Notes: a model not told the origin generated them from the letters alone. Counted from the stretch's first letter, positions 1-8,803 are shown. The stretch is 17,243 bases of DNA from an uncultured Arsenicibacter sp. (GCF_945952095.1 NZ_CAMFHL010000153.1:1-17243); one strand, 5' to 3'. Numbers and translations are program-made.

Positions 1-536
1 GAGTTATCCTGGGTAATTGACCCGCCACCACGGATCCGGATCTGGATGTCAGCACCGGGAGCTCCTTCCGAGGTAGTCACCCGTACACCCGCCAGCCGGC
101 CGGTCAGCGCCTGCGCCGCGTCCGTCAGCGGAATATCTTTCAGCTGCTTTGCCCCTACCGATGAAACAGAACCCGTCACATCGCGGCGGTTTACGGTGGC
201 GTAGCCTACAACGACTACCTCATCGAGGGTTTTCTGATCGCTTTCCAGCGTTACCTCCAGATTCGTCTGCTTACCAACGGCTACCTGCTGCGACGTGTAG
301 CCGATAAAGCTGAACGTCAGCGTCAGGTCATTTTTGTCAGGCACACGCAGGGTAAATTTCCCGTCGGCATCGGTGGTAGTACCGGCCGTTGTACCTTTTA
401 CGATCACACTCACGCCAGGCAGATAACCGCCTGTGCTTCCATCCTTGACCCGACCTGCGATCTGCCGTGTCTGCTGCGCAAACCCCGCAGTGATCACCAG
501 CAGCATGACAACGGTCATCAGTAATTTTTTAATCAT
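1..536 (-). CDS. SusC/RagA-type TonB-dependent outer-membrane receptor, N-terminal part (cut by window edge)
   Basis: Reading the minus strand from an ATG at 536-534 gives 178 open codons running off the left edge. Residues 1-21 are a signal peptide (MIKK, hydrophobic stretch, then GFAQQ). Residues about 26-100 look like the carboxypeptidase-D-regulatory-like domain (PGVSVIVKGTTAGTTTDADGKF), followed by DEVVVVGYAT at 105-114 and the start of the plug domain with GRLAGVRV at 146-153 and IRIRGGGSI near 166. This is the standard SusC/RagA N-terminus. Such receptors work with a SusD lipoprotein to bring oligosaccharides across the outer membrane using TonB energy. Neighbouring pectin genes and a shared operator at 657-680 suggest that the substrate is pectin or galacturonate oligomers; that specificity is inferred. 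The barrel and any susD partner lie left of the window. Confidence 0.93.
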   Translation of the reverse strand, partial: MIKKLLMTVVMLLVITAGFAQQTRQIAGRVKDGSTGGYLPGVSVIVKGTTAGTTTDADGKFTLRVPDKNDLTLTFSFIGYTSQQVAVGKQTNLEVTLESDQKTLDEVVVVGYATVNRRDVTGSVSSVGAKQLKDIPLTDAAQALTGRLAGVRVTTSEGAPGADIQIRIRGGGSITQDN

Positions 537-656
537 AGATTAATTGAATTTACCCAAGATTTATCAGGATACCTCTTAAGGAAAGTGAAACTTACTCTTA
601 CTTCGAACCTAAAGAGCGAAATCGGCCTTAACAATCTTTTCGGGCACTTTTTCTAT

Positions 657-680
657 GCAATCGTTATCGGGAACGTTGCC
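657..680. promoter_or_regulatory. LacI-family operator, copy 1 (upstream of susC)
   Basis: The 24-bp element has arms GCAATCGTT and AACGTTGCC around the core ATCGGG. It matches the copies at 8804-8827 and 16842-16865, with one change in the left arm relative to both. The centre is a CpG step, typical of LacI/PurR-family operators. It lies 121 bp upstream of the susC start codon. Binding by the LacI-type protein encoded at 8943-9962 is inferred from the shared motif, not shown. Confidence 0.8.
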
Positions 681-842
681 GGAAGCTAACATTTCGTATA
701 ATTTTGATAAGAAAATATAGTATTGCTACACATACATGACTGTATACGCGATTTCGTTGTTCTGCTTTTCTTCGCTAAAAAGTTAGATTTTTCCTATATA
801 TCGTTTCTTAATGAATCATTAATGAATGCTTTGCAGAAGGGC

Positions 843-895
843 AAAAAAAGTGGTGGCACGACTCAAACAGAACGTCTGCCGGTCGTGCCACCACT
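843..895 (-). terminator. Intrinsic terminator of the uronate catabolism operon
   Basis: Perfect 14-bp inverted repeat: AGTGGTGGCACGAC at 849-862 pairs with its reverse complement at 882-895 across a 19-nt loop. Read on the minus strand the stem is followed directly by seven T residues (843-849). It begins about 50 bp after the exuT stop codon, so it ends the uxaB-to-exuT transcript and separates it from susC. Confidence 0.88.
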
Positions 896-944
896 ACTAT
901 GTCTACTCTGATTTCAGCTAAACGCCCGCATTTCGGGCAATAGC

Positions 945-2249
945 CTATGCTAAGTCAATTTTCTTATACCGCGGAACCAGGAAGTGCATGATCACCCAGG
1001 CCGACAGATACGCAACGCCGCAAACGACGAACATGATGTAATAAGCCGTCTCAATCTGATTGATCGAGCGGTAGTACACAAACATGTTTTTCTGTACCAG
1101 CATTGACAGCAGAATACCGCCCAGCGCCCCGAACATTCCGCCGATACCGGTAACGGATGCCGTCGCCTTTTTCGGGAACATGTCCGATACGGTTGTGAAG
1201 ATGTTGGCACTCCATGCCTGGTGGGCCGCCGCCGCAATACCGATTACCAGTACCGCCAGCCACATATTGATGCTGCCCATCACCTGAGCCGTAACGATCG
1301 GAATAACCAGGAAGGCAAAGATCAGCATCGACGTTTTACGTGCCTTAAACACCGGCCAGCCTTTTTTGATAAAGTACATCGGCAACCAGCCACCCCAGAT
1401 ACTGCCAACGGTCGAGAGGGTATACACCACCGCTACCGGTACGGCAAACTGCGTAGCTGTCAGGCCGTACTGGCTTTGCAGGAAGTCCGGCAACCAGAAC
1501 AGGTAGAACCACCAGATCGGGTCGGTCAGGAGTTTACCCATCGCAAACGCCCAGGTTTGTTTAAAACCCAGCAGTTTACCCCACGACACCGCAGCTACTT
1601 CCGGCTCGCCGTCTGTAACCGGCGCTTCGTCCTTGTCCGAGTGAATGTAATCGAATTCTTCTTTGGTCAGCTTGGCGCTTTTAGACGGTATTTCGTAGAA
1701 ATAAAGCCAGAAACCAAGCCAGACAAACCCTAACAGACCGGTGATGATAAACGCCCACTGCCAGCCAATGCTGCTGGCGATAAACGGTACTGACAAGGGC
1801 GCAATAATGGCCCCAAAGTTGGTGCCTGAGTTAAAAATGCCCGTTGCGAGCGCCCGTTCTTTCTTCGGGAACCATTCGGCTACGGTTTTAATGGCCGACG
1901 GAAAGTTACCGGCTTCGGTAACACCCAGAGCCGACCGCACCACCGCAAATCCGAATACCGAACTAACGAAGGCATGGGCCAGGGCAGCAATACTCCACAA
2001 CGTAGTAGCCAGGGCATACCCCAGTTTCGTACCCAGCTTATCAATCAGCCGGCCGGCACCCAGCATCCCGAACGCGTAGAACAGCTTAAAGGCAATCTCG
2101 ATGTTTGCATAGTCACCATCGTTCCAGCCTAATTCGGTCGATAGTGTCGATTTTAATAAACTGATCACCTGCCGGTCAAGGTAATTGACGGTTGTGGCAA
2201 AAAACACAAGACCACAGATCATCCAGCGATACCTGCCTACTTTGTTCAT
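945..2249 (-). CDS. exuT: MFS hexuronate (galacturonate/glucuronate) transporter, ExuT-like
   Basis: The 434-residue protein is a major facilitator superfamily transporter of normal length, with about 12 hydrophobic segments and a hydrophilic central loop near residues 195-225. The early NYLDRQVISLL (about 23-33), the GRLIDKLGTKLG loop between the second and third membrane segments, and VTEAGNFPSAIKTVAEWFPKKERALATG are typical of the ExuT/anion:cation symporter group. It would import monomeric hexuronate across the inner membrane by proton symport. It is the last gene of the catabolic operon and its ATG overlaps the eda stop in an ATGA arrangement (2246-2249), suggesting coupled translation. 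Operon context supports a uronate substrate over other MFS substrates; glucuronate versus galacturonate preference cannot be read from the sequence. Confidence 0.9.
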   Translation of the reverse strand: MNKVGRYRWMICGLVFFATTVNYLDRQVISLLKSTLSTELGWNDGDYANIEIAFKLFYAFGMLGAGRLIDKLGTKLGYALATTLWSIAALAHAFVSSVFGFAVVRSALGVTEAGNFPSAIKTVAEWFPKKERALATGIFNSGTNFGAIIAPLSVPFIASSIGWQWAFIITGLLGFVWLGFWLYFYEIPSKSAKLTKEEFDYIHSDKDEAPVTDGEPEVAAVSWGKLLGFKQTWAFAMGKLLTDPIWWFYLFWLPDFLQSQYGLTATQFAVPVAVVYTLSTVGSIWGGWLPMYFIKKGWPVFKARKTSMLIFAFLVIPIVTAQVMGSINMWLAVLVIGIAAAAHQAWSANIFTTVSDMFPKKATASVTGIGGMFGALGGILLSMLVQKNMFVYYRSINQIETAYYIMFVVCGVAYLSAWVIMHFLVPRYKKIDLA

Positions 2250-2911
2250 ACGGGTTGAGGAATATAAGGTTTGAGAATGGTCAGTAGCTGGGCAATACGC
2301 TCCGTCAGTACCGCTGCCGACAGGTCATCGCCGGCAAACAGTTGAGAACCAATGCCTACGCAGGTTACACCGGCCTTGAACCAGGCATTCAGGCTGTCGG
2401 CGTTCGGTTCGACACCACCCGTCACCATCAGGCGCAGGTGTGGCATCGGGCCTTTAACGGCTTTGATAAAGCCGGGGCCAACCACGTTGCCCGGAAATAC
2501 CTTCACCACCTCAGCCCCCAGTAAGGTTGCCTGATGAATTTCATTTAATGTAGCCGCCCCCGGAAGCCATGGGATATTACGCTGCTGACAGGCCTCCGCC
2601 ACGGCCGGGGTAATCACCGGCTGTACAATGAACGACGCCCCTGCATCGATGAACGCGTTGGCATCGCCGGCCGTCAGGATGGTTCCGGCACCTAACAGCA
2701 TGCCCGGGCAGCTTTCGCCCACATAGGCAGCCAGTTCCCGGAATACTTCCAGCGCGCCTTCGCCCCGGTTTGTGTATTCAAATACCTGCAAACCGCCGTC
2801 ATAACAGGCTTTCAGGATACCTTTTGTATAAGCCGCATCAGGGTGATAAAACACCGGAACGATGGGTGCCTGCCGGCATTTCTCCAGTAAACTACTTGGT
2901 TGGCTACTCAT
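2246..2911 (-). CDS. eda: 2-keto-3-deoxy-6-phosphogluconate (KDPG) aldolase
   Basis: The 221-residue protein is a class I aldolase of the KDPG/KHG family at normal length. It splits KDPG into pyruvate and glyceraldehyde-3-phosphate, the last step of the pathway, in the cytoplasm. The Schiff-base lysine is K137 in VVKVFPGN, and E45 and R49 in VFEYTNRGEGALE match the catalytic Glu and substrate-binding Arg of E. coli Eda. GAGTIL near 74-79 and the phosphate-binding MVTGGV and GIGSQLF stretches are present. It lies 54 bp after kdgK and overlaps exuT by 4 bp. A weak 7-bp hairpin sits in the kdgK-eda gap at 2934-2952. A role in the 6-phospho-2-dehydro-3-deoxygalactonate pathway is possible, but the kdgK neighbour makes KDPG the best substrate. 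Confidence 0.94.
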   Translation of the reverse strand: MSSQPSSLLEKCRQAPIVPVFYHPDAAYTKGILKACYDGGLQVFEYTNRGEGALEVFRELAAYVGESCPGMLLGAGTILTAGDANAFIDAGASFIVQPVITPAVAEACQQRNIPWLPGAATLNEIHQATLLGAEVVKVFPGNVVGPGFIKAVKGPMPHLRLMVTGGVEPNADSLNAWFKAGVTCVGIGSQLFAGDDLSAAVLTERIAQLLTILKPYIPQPV

Positions 2912-2965
2912 TCAAGCGTATAGTTTTCTTTTTCTGTTGCTCCCCGCAACAGCAACATTTATTCC

Positions 2966-3976
2966 TTACCGTAACAGGCGACCGGATGTATTTCCGCGCA
3001 TAACTTCTTCAACCTCAGCTACCGAAGCCAGATTGAAGTCACCATGAATAGAGTGCTTGATCACCGATGCCGCAACGCCGCACAGCAGCGCTTCGCTGGC
3101 CGACGGATAAGTCAGTGAGCCGTAGATAAAACCGGCCATAAAGGCATCGCCGCCACCGATCCGGTCCACAATCGGTACCATGTCGTAGGTCGGTGTTTCC
3201 ACAAACGACTCCCCGTCGTATAACAGGCCGCGCAGCTGGTTGTGCGACGCGCTCAGCGTATCGCGGCGCGTCGTGATAACTTGCTTTATGTTCGGGAAAC
3301 GCGCCATCAGCTGCTCCGACATCGACACAAACGAGTGTTCCGCTGCGGGATCGGGCGTAATACTGAACAGATCATCAGCGTCATTTTCGGCGCAAACCAC
3401 CACGTCGCAGCCTTCAACGAGGGCCGGCATCACGTCCTGTGCTTTTTTGCCGTACTGCCACAAATTGCGGCGGTAGTTGACATCGGCGCTAACCTTCACA
3501 CCCAAACGTCGGGCGGTGGCGATGGCTTCGGCGCAGGCCTGTGCGGCAGCATCCGAGATGGCGGGTGTAATGCCGGTCCAGTGGAACCAGTCGGCGCCGG
3601 ACAGGATGTTTTCCCAGTCAAAGCCGGCAGGGTCCAGGTTGGCAAAGGCCGAATCAGCCCGGTCGTATACGATTTTACTCGCCCGTACCGAGGCACCGGC
3701 TTCCAGAAAATACAGCCCGAGCCGGTTGCCACGGAACACGGTATTGGCCATGCTGACCCCGTATTGCTGAAAAAACTGTGCCGCGGCTTTACCGAGATCG
3801 TTGGCCGGAAAACAAGTTACGTGTTCGGCCGGAACCCCCATCTGCGCCAGCGAAGCCGATACGTTGGCTTCACCGCCGCCATAGATGATATCCAGGTTGT
3901 TGGTTTGTATTAATTTATAATTCAGCGGAGGCGACAAGCGCATCATCACCTCGCCGAACGTTACTACTTTTGTCAT
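2966..3976 (-). CDS. kdgK: 2-keto-3-deoxygluconate (KDG) kinase, PfkB/ribokinase family
   Basis: The 336-residue sugar kinase phosphorylates KDG to KDPG with ATP. The N-terminus VVTFGEVMMRLSPP is the KDG-kinase version of the PfkB start and IYGGGEANVS (31-40) is the substrate-binding glycine region. The C-terminal PfkB signature DRIGGGDAFMAGF (271-283) carries the catalytic base D277; the usual G-A-G-D reads G-G-G-D, which is common in this subgroup. The ATG at 3976 gives the canonical start, so the first about 20 codons overlap the 3' end of uxaC in another frame (3915-3976). The gene sits mid-operon and eda follows. Confidence 0.93.
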   Translation of the reverse strand: MTKVVTFGEVMMRLSPPLNYKLIQTNNLDIIYGGGEANVSASLAQMGVPAEHVTCFPANDLGKAAAQFFQQYGVSMANTVFRGNRLGLYFLEAGASVRASKIVYDRADSAFANLDPAGFDWENILSGADWFHWTGITPAISDAAAQACAEAIATARRLGVKVSADVNYRRNLWQYGKKAQDVMPALVEGCDVVVCAENDADDLFSITPDPAAEHSFVSMSEQLMARFPNIKQVITTRRDTLSASHNQLRGLLYDGESFVETPTYDMVPIVDRIGGGDAFMAGFIYGSLTYPSASEALLCGVAASVIKHSIHGDFNLASVAEVEEVMRGNTSGRLLR

Positions 3977-5381
3977 TCTTGAAATCGAAATAAGCTTTGG
4001 CGTTACCGTAACAAATATTCTGTACTACCTGACCAATCCAGTTGATGTCGTCCGGAAGCTCGCCGTTTTCAACATCATTACCAAACAGGTTGCAGAGGAT
4101 ACGACGGAAGTACTCGTGACGCGGGTACGACAGGAAACTCCGCGAGTCGGTCAGCATACCAACAAAGCGGCTCAGCAGTCCCATGTTAGATAAAGCATTC
4201 ATCTGCTTTTCCATACCCTCTTTCTGGTCTAAAAACCACCATCCTGAGCCAAATTGTACTTTCCCGGCCACTGAACCGTCGTTAAAATTGCCGATCATGG
4301 TTGCCATAAGCTCATTATCGGCCGGATTCAGGTTGTAGATAATGGTCTTCGCCAGCTTATCGTTTTCGTCCAGACGGTTCAGGAATTTCGCCAGCGCACG
4401 GCCCTGCGAGAAGTCGCCGATGCTGTCCCAGCCCGTATCCGGACCCAGCAGACGCAGCATGCGTGAGTTGTTGTTGCGGAGCGCTCCGAGGTGGAACTGC
4501 TGCGTCCAGCCTTTCTCCCAGTCCATTTCGGCCAGATACACCAGCATGGCCGATTTGAATGCCAGAATTTCGGCATAGCTCAGCCCCTGCCCGTCGCGGA
4601 TTTTCCGGAAAATGGCTTTGATTTCAAGTTCTGTGAAGTCTTCGGCGTAAATCTGCTCCAGGCCGTGGTCAGACAGCTGGCAACCCATTTCAGCAAAGAA
4701 ATCATGCCGGTTACGCAGGGCGGCCATGAAGTCGTCGAACGAAGCAATATCAATCCCTGCCGCTGCCGAGAGTTTCTCCACGTAGGCGTTAAACGTAACC
4801 GCATCCTCGACGGCCATCGCCTTGTCAGGCCGGAACGTCGGCCGCACACTTATGGCGAAGCCCGACGCCGCAATCTGCCGGTGGTATTCCAGGGAGTCAA
4901 TCGGGTCGTCGGTTGTACATACCGTTTCGACATTCATGTTACGCATCAGACTCCGTACCGAGTAATCCGGCGTCCGGAGTTTCGCGCTGCATTCGTCGAA
5001 GATGCGTTGGGCGCTGTTGCCGTTCAGTACCTCCGTTACCCCGAAATAGCGCTGCAATTCGAGGTGTGTCCAGTGGTAAAGCGGGTTCCGCATGGTATAA
5101 GGCACAGTCTCCGCCCATTTTTCAAACTTCGCAAAGTCTGACTGATCACCGGTACAATAGCTTTCGTGGATGCCATTGGTCCGCATGGCCCGCCACTTGT
5201 AGTGGTCGCCATAGAGCCAGATCTGGGTCAGGTTTTCGAACTGTTTATCGGCGGCAATCTGGTCCGGCGGCAGGTGGCAGTGATAATCAATGATCGGCAT
5301 CTGCTTCGCGTAATCATGATAAAGCTCCCGCGCCGTCTCGGTCTGCAACAAAAAGTCTTCGTTTAGAAAGGGTTTCTTCAT
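3915..5381 (-). CDS. uxaC: Uronate isomerase (glucuronate/galacturonate isomerase)
   Basis: UxaC converts D-galacturonate to D-tagaturonate (and D-glucuronate to D-fructuronate), the first intracellular step. The 488-residue protein shows the family N-terminus (FLNEDFLLQTETARELYHDYA), the amidohydrolase metal-binding HCH at residues 34-36, and long conserved blocks such as WLYGDHYKWRAMRTNG and NPLYHWTHLELQRYFG. I start it at the ATG at 5381, giving MKKPFLNEDF; a TTG two codons upstream (5387) is possible but less likely. The conserved body appears to end near ICYGNAKAYFDF. The last about 20 residues are a polar tail encoded wholly in the 62-bp overlap with kdgK and are unlikely to be catalytic. 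The 90-bp gap from uxaA contains a perfect hairpin (5399-5462). Confidence 0.95.
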   Translation of the reverse strand: MKKPFLNEDFLLQTETARELYHDYAKQMPIIDYHCHLPPDQIAADKQFENLTQIWLYGDHYKWRAMRTNGIHESYCTGDQSDFAKFEKWAETVPYTMRNPLYHWTHLELQRYFGVTEVLNGNSAQRIFDECSAKLRTPDYSVRSLMRNMNVETVCTTDDPIDSLEYHRQIAASGFAISVRPTFRPDKAMAVEDAVTFNAYVEKLSAAAGIDIASFDDFMAALRNRHDFFAEMGCQLSDHGLEQIYAEDFTELEIKAIFRKIRDGQGLSYAEILAFKSAMLVYLAEMDWEKGWTQQFHLGALRNNNSRMLRLLGPDTGWDSIGDFSQGRALAKFLNRLDENDKLAKTIIYNLNPADNELMATMIGNFNDGSVAGKVQFGSGWWFLDQKEGMEKQMNALSNMGLLSRFVGMLTDSRSFLSYPRHEYFRRILCNLFGNDVENGELPDDINWIGQVVQNICYGNAKAYFDFKNDKSSNVRRGDDALVASAEL

Positions 5382-5398
5382 GGTCAACTAGTGAAAGC

Positions 5399-5462
5399 GT
5401 GAAAGAGCGAAAGAGTGAATTAAGTGTACGCTGCGTCAGTAATCACTCTTTCGCTCTTTCAC
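5399..5462. repeat. Perfect 20-bp inverted repeat in the uxaA-uxaC gap
   Basis: Bases 5399-5418 are exactly the reverse complement of 5443-5462, with a 24-nt spacer. The arms are made of GAAAGAG-like heptads (GTGAAAGAGCGAAAGAGTGA), and a further GTGAAAGC copy lies just outside at 5391-5398. There is no T-tract on the transcribed strand right after the stem, so it is more likely an mRNA-stabilising or processing hairpin, or a dispersed repeat, than a full terminator. Confidence 0.8.
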
Positions 5463-5471
5463 TCATTTTTA

Positions 5472-7127
5472 TTAAAGTGAAACGCCCCGTTTCCAGGGAA
5501 TAAAATCATCTTGTCCGTGGCGGACGGCACTGACTTCGATTTCGCCGCTCGCCACACCAATGATGTAGTCGAGCATGCGCTCGCCGGCTTCTTTCAAGGT
5601 TTCGTCCCCGTCAATGATCAGACCGGCATTGAAATCAATGATGTCGGGCATCCGGCGGGTGAGGGCCGTGTTGGTCGCTATTTTGACCACGGGCGCAATC
5701 GGGTTCCCGGTCGGCGTGCCAAGGCCGGTTGTAAATAAAACAACATTTGCCCCCGAACCTACTTCTGCCGTTGTCGATTCTACGTCATTTCCGGGCGTAC
5801 AGAGCAAATTTAACCCTGGATTAACACACGGCTCCGGATAATCGAGCACCGCCACGACCGGCGATGAGCCGCCTTTTTTGGCCGCACCCGCCGACTTGAT
5901 GGCGTCGGTAATGAGTCCGTCGCGGATATTGCCGGGCGACGGGTTCATGTCAAAACCCGACCCGACGGCCTGCGCCCGGTCGGCATAGGTTGCCATCAGG
6001 GTTGAGAAGCGGCCGGCGGTCCCGCTGTCGACGCAGCGTTCGCAGAGCTCCTGCTCCACGCCGCAAAGCTCCGGAAACTCGGAGAGAATAACGCGGGCAC
6101 CTAAACCGACCAACAGGTCAGAGGTATACCCGATCATCGGGTTGGCCGAAATGCCGGAGAAGCCGTCGGAGCCGCCGCACTCCAGACCGATGCACAGCTT
6201 GCTCAGCGGAGCCGGTTTCCGGACATTGGCATTGGCCTGCATCAGCCCCGCAAACGTCTGCCGCAGCGCCTGGCTGATCAGCGACTCTTCGGTGCCGACT
6301 GTCTGCTGTTCCAGCACAAACAGTGGTTTGGCAAACGCAGGGTCGCGCTTCTGTATTTCTTCCTGCAACATGGCCACCTGCGCGTTCTGGCAACCCAGAC
6401 TCAGCACCGTTGCCCCCGCCACGTTCGGATGGGTGATATAGCCGGCCAGCAAGCCGCACAGCGCCTGTGCATCCTGACGGGTTCCCCCGCAACCGCCTTC
6501 GTGCGACAGAAATTTTACGCCGTCAATATTCGGAAACAGGCGCGGCCGGCGGTGATCGGCCAGGGCGGTCTGCAGGTCGGCCTGTAAAATATCATCCACT
6601 GTTTTTCCGGCCGACACCAGGGAAATAAGCTCCTGTGTCTGATTGCGGTAGGTACGCTGACGGGCGTAGCCCAGGTCCTGCACCAGCGCTTCTTCGAGGA
6701 CTTCGATGTTCCGGTTTTCGCAGAATACGAGCGGAATAACCAGCCAGTAATTGGCAGTGCCTACCTTGCCGTCGGGACGATGGTAACCCATAAACGTCCG
6801 GTCGGCCCAGGCCGTTACATCGGGGGCGGTCCACGACGGGGCCTGGTGATTTTCCGGCGAATACGCGTCGGTCGCGTGTTTGAGGTTAAACGTTGTAATG
6901 ACGCCCCCCGCCTGAATCGGTTGTTTGGCTTTTCCGACCAGTACCCCGTACATATACACCGAATCACCGGTATACAGGTCATGGGTGGTCATTTTGTGTT
7001 TGGCCTCAACCGGTTCCGTCACCAGATAGTCAATGCCTTCGCAGTGAACAGTTTCGCCCGGTGACAGATTGGTCAACGCAACCAGTACGTTATCGTCCGG
7101 GTGAATTTTAATAACTCGTTGTTTCAT
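5472..7127 (-). CDS. uxaA: Altronate dehydratase
   Basis: The 551-residue protein removes water from D-altronate to give KDG. It has the two-part full-length UxaA architecture: an N-terminal SAF-like domain (residues 1-about 100, with the HKM motif at 44-46) and the large C-terminal dehydratase domain. Characteristic stretches are FLSHEGGCGGTRQDA (206-220, with C213), LSLGCQNAQV, KLCIGLECGGSDGFSGISANP and ILSEFPELCGVEQ. These conserved Cys/His/Glu residues fit the known metal (iron) dependence of the family. A galactarate dehydratase is a homologous alternative, but the uxaB and uxaC neighbours make altronate the better call. It starts at an ATG 32 bp after the uxaB stop, so the two are probably cotranscribed. 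Confidence 0.94.
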   Translation of the reverse strand: MKQRVIKIHPDDNVLVALTNLSPGETVHCEGIDYLVTEPVEAKHKMTTHDLYTGDSVYMYGVLVGKAKQPIQAGGVITTFNLKHATDAYSPENHQAPSWTAPDVTAWADRTFMGYHRPDGKVGTANYWLVIPLVFCENRNIEVLEEALVQDLGYARQRTYRNQTQELISLVSAGKTVDDILQADLQTALADHRRPRLFPNIDGVKFLSHEGGCGGTRQDAQALCGLLAGYITHPNVAGATVLSLGCQNAQVAMLQEEIQKRDPAFAKPLFVLEQQTVGTEESLISQALRQTFAGLMQANANVRKPAPLSKLCIGLECGGSDGFSGISANPMIGYTSDLLVGLGARVILSEFPELCGVEQELCERCVDSGTAGRFSTLMATYADRAQAVGSGFDMNPSPGNIRDGLITDAIKSAGAAKKGGSSPVVAVLDYPEPCVNPGLNLLCTPGNDVESTTAEVGSGANVVLFTTGLGTPTGNPIAPVVKIATNTALTRRMPDIIDFNAGLIIDGDETLKEAGERMLDYIIGVASGEIEVSAVRHGQDDFIPWKRGVSL

Positions 7128-7159
7128 GGGTATATAAAAAACGGGCCGGTGGTCAGCCC

Positions 7160-8725
7160 TTAGCTTACGGTTTCTTTTTTGTTCAGGAACTGCGCAACGG
7201 TTTCGTAAACGCCCCCGTTCAGCATGTCGCTGAGGTAGCCGTGGACACTGTTGGCAAAGCCCGGCAGCTGGGTCAGGTCAAAGCCCCACAGCGATTTACT
7301 CGCCAATACAATCGTCACCAGTTGTTTCGGGGCATAGCTCGACCACAAATCCGCGAAATACGATGCTTTCTCGTCCTGGATCAGGTACGGGACGCCGTTG
7401 GCAATACCCCACCAGCCCGATTCATTCTCGCGGATGGCCCGCATGAACAGGATATAGGCCGCAAACCCGAGTGCCATGTAGCCCGGCACGCCGCCTACCT
7501 GCCGGTAGAAATGCAGCAGGGTCGGCACGTTGCGCATCTGCATTTTGGCCGAATACTGCATGGTGATCGACAGCCATCGGTGTTCGATATACGGATTCCG
7601 GAAGCGGTCGATGACCTGCATGCCGAAGCGCTGCGCCATTTTTTCGTCGAGCGCCATCGGGATGCCCGGCACCATTTCACCCAGCATCAGATTCTGGACA
7701 TAACTGGCCATCAGCTCATTATCGAGGGCTTCGCGTACGGTTTCAAAGCCGCACAATACCCCCAACCCGCAGCTAAAGGTATGTGTACCGTTCAGGAGCC
7801 GAAGCTTCAGTTCGCGGTACAGACTGATGTCGGGCCGGATAATGACCCCTTCATCGGCCTGGCTGAACGAAAGAATATGCTGCACATGCTCATTGCCTTC
7901 GATAGCCCACAGACGGTAGACTTCCGAGATTGTGAGCAGTTCGTCGTCGTAGCCCAGCTGCTCTACCAGGGCGTGGCGCGTGGCCATGTCGGGACGGCCC
8001 GGCACAATCCGGTCGACCAGCGAATTACAGCAGTAATTGGCCGATTCGAGCCAGTCGATGAATTCAGCTTCGAGGGCATTGCGGTGGGCCAGTTCCAGCA
8101 GAATAGCCTCCAGTTTGGTACCATTGTCGGGAATCAGCTCCGTCGGCACAATCACCAGTCCTTTGCCGCGATCCCCGCCGAACGCCTTAAACCGCGCATA
8201 CAACACGGCCAGGAGCTTGCCGGGGTACGACTTTGGCGGCGACTGCCGGATATCGTCCTGCTGTAGCTGAATACCGATCTCGGTTGTATTCGAAATAACA
8301 ATCTGTAAATCAGGACTGGTGGCCACCTCCAGAATTTCCTGCCACTGCTCCTTTGCCGACAGCACGCGGCTGATTGCCGAACAGATCACATTCTGCTCAA
8401 CGGTTTCGCCTTCGTCCAGACCACGGATACAAACCGTATACAGGTTATTCTGCCGGTTAAAGGCGGCCAGCTCTCCCCCCCCGTCCGTCGACTTTACCAC
8501 GACGATGCGGCCATTGAAGATGCCTTGCCGGTTGGCTTTGTCAATCAGGTAGTCCGGCAGACCGCGTAACAGGACACCTGTGCCGAACTGCAGTACCCGC
8601 TCGGGTAAATGGCTTAGCTGCTCACTGGCCGGAAAACGGGTATCACCGCCGGCATTCAGCTTCAGGTACTGGAGAGATAGCTGTTCCACAGTTTTGTAAT
8701 TTTTTAAGGAAATTTTGTTAGTCAA
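7160..8725 (-). CDS. uxaB: Tagaturonate reductase (altronate oxidoreductase)
   Basis: UxaB reduces D-tagaturonate to D-altronate with NADH. The 521-residue protein belongs to the polyol-specific long-chain dehydrogenase (mannitol dehydrogenase-like) family. VLQFGTGVLLRG (44-55) is the nucleotide-binding loop, RIVVVKSTDGG and ISNTTEIGI match UxaB, and KLRLLNGTHTFSCGLG (from 307) carries the catalytic lysine K307 and the conserved N312/H315. The frame opens with a TTG at 8725; there is no in-frame ATG or GTG between it and the upstream stop, so TTG is the likely start. The N-terminus is about 25-30 residues longer than in E. coli UxaB. It is the first gene of the operon, its start faces the divergent regulator gene, and an operator lies 79 bp upstream. 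Confidence 0.93.
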   Translation of the reverse strand: MTNKISLKNYKTVEQLSLQYLKLNAGGDTRFPASEQLSHLPERVLQFGTGVLLRGLPDYLIDKANRQGIFNGRIVVVKSTDGGGELAAFNRQNNLYTVCIRGLDEGETVEQNVICSAISRVLSAKEQWQEILEVATSPDLQIVISNTTEIGIQLQQDDIRQSPPKSYPGKLLAVLYARFKAFGGDRGKGLVIVPTELIPDNGTKLEAILLELAHRNALEAEFIDWLESANYCCNSLVDRIVPGRPDMATRHALVEQLGYDDELLTISEVYRLWAIEGNEHVQHILSFSQADEGVIIRPDISLYRELKLRLLNGTHTFSCGLGVLCGFETVREALDNELMASYVQNLMLGEMVPGIPMALDEKMAQRFGMQVIDRFRNPYIEHRWLSITMQYSAKMQMRNVPTLLHFYRQVGGVPGYMALGFAAYILFMRAIRENESGWWGIANGVPYLIQDEKASYFADLWSSYAPKQLVTIVLASKSLWGFDLTQLPGFANSVHGYLSDMLNGGVYETVAQFLNKKETVS

Positions 8726-8803
8726 TACGTTTTCGCATTCGTCGGTACGTTAAGCTTACACAAGCCGGCTGACATCCGGAACGCTTTGATTTTTTTTATT
8801 TGT

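Larger units (their letters stand above)
537..944. other. Intergenic region between the susC start and the exuT end
   Basis: This 408-bp stretch holds no convincing gene. It contains the 120-nt susC leader, the LacI-type operator at 657-680, an AT-rich stretch at about 690-840, and the terminator of the uronate operon at 843-895. The 62-codon plus-strand reading frame here overlaps the terminator, starts without recognisable signals and resembles nothing known to me. A possible minus-strand core promoter for susC (a TAGCTTCC-like element at 681-688, abutting the operator) can be drawn but matches the Bacteroidota TAnnTTTG consensus only partly. Confidence 0.6.

Noticed and set aside
723..911. 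Plus-strand frame of 62 codons
   Set aside because: It runs through the exuT terminator and an AT-rich intergenic stretch, with no family resemblance.
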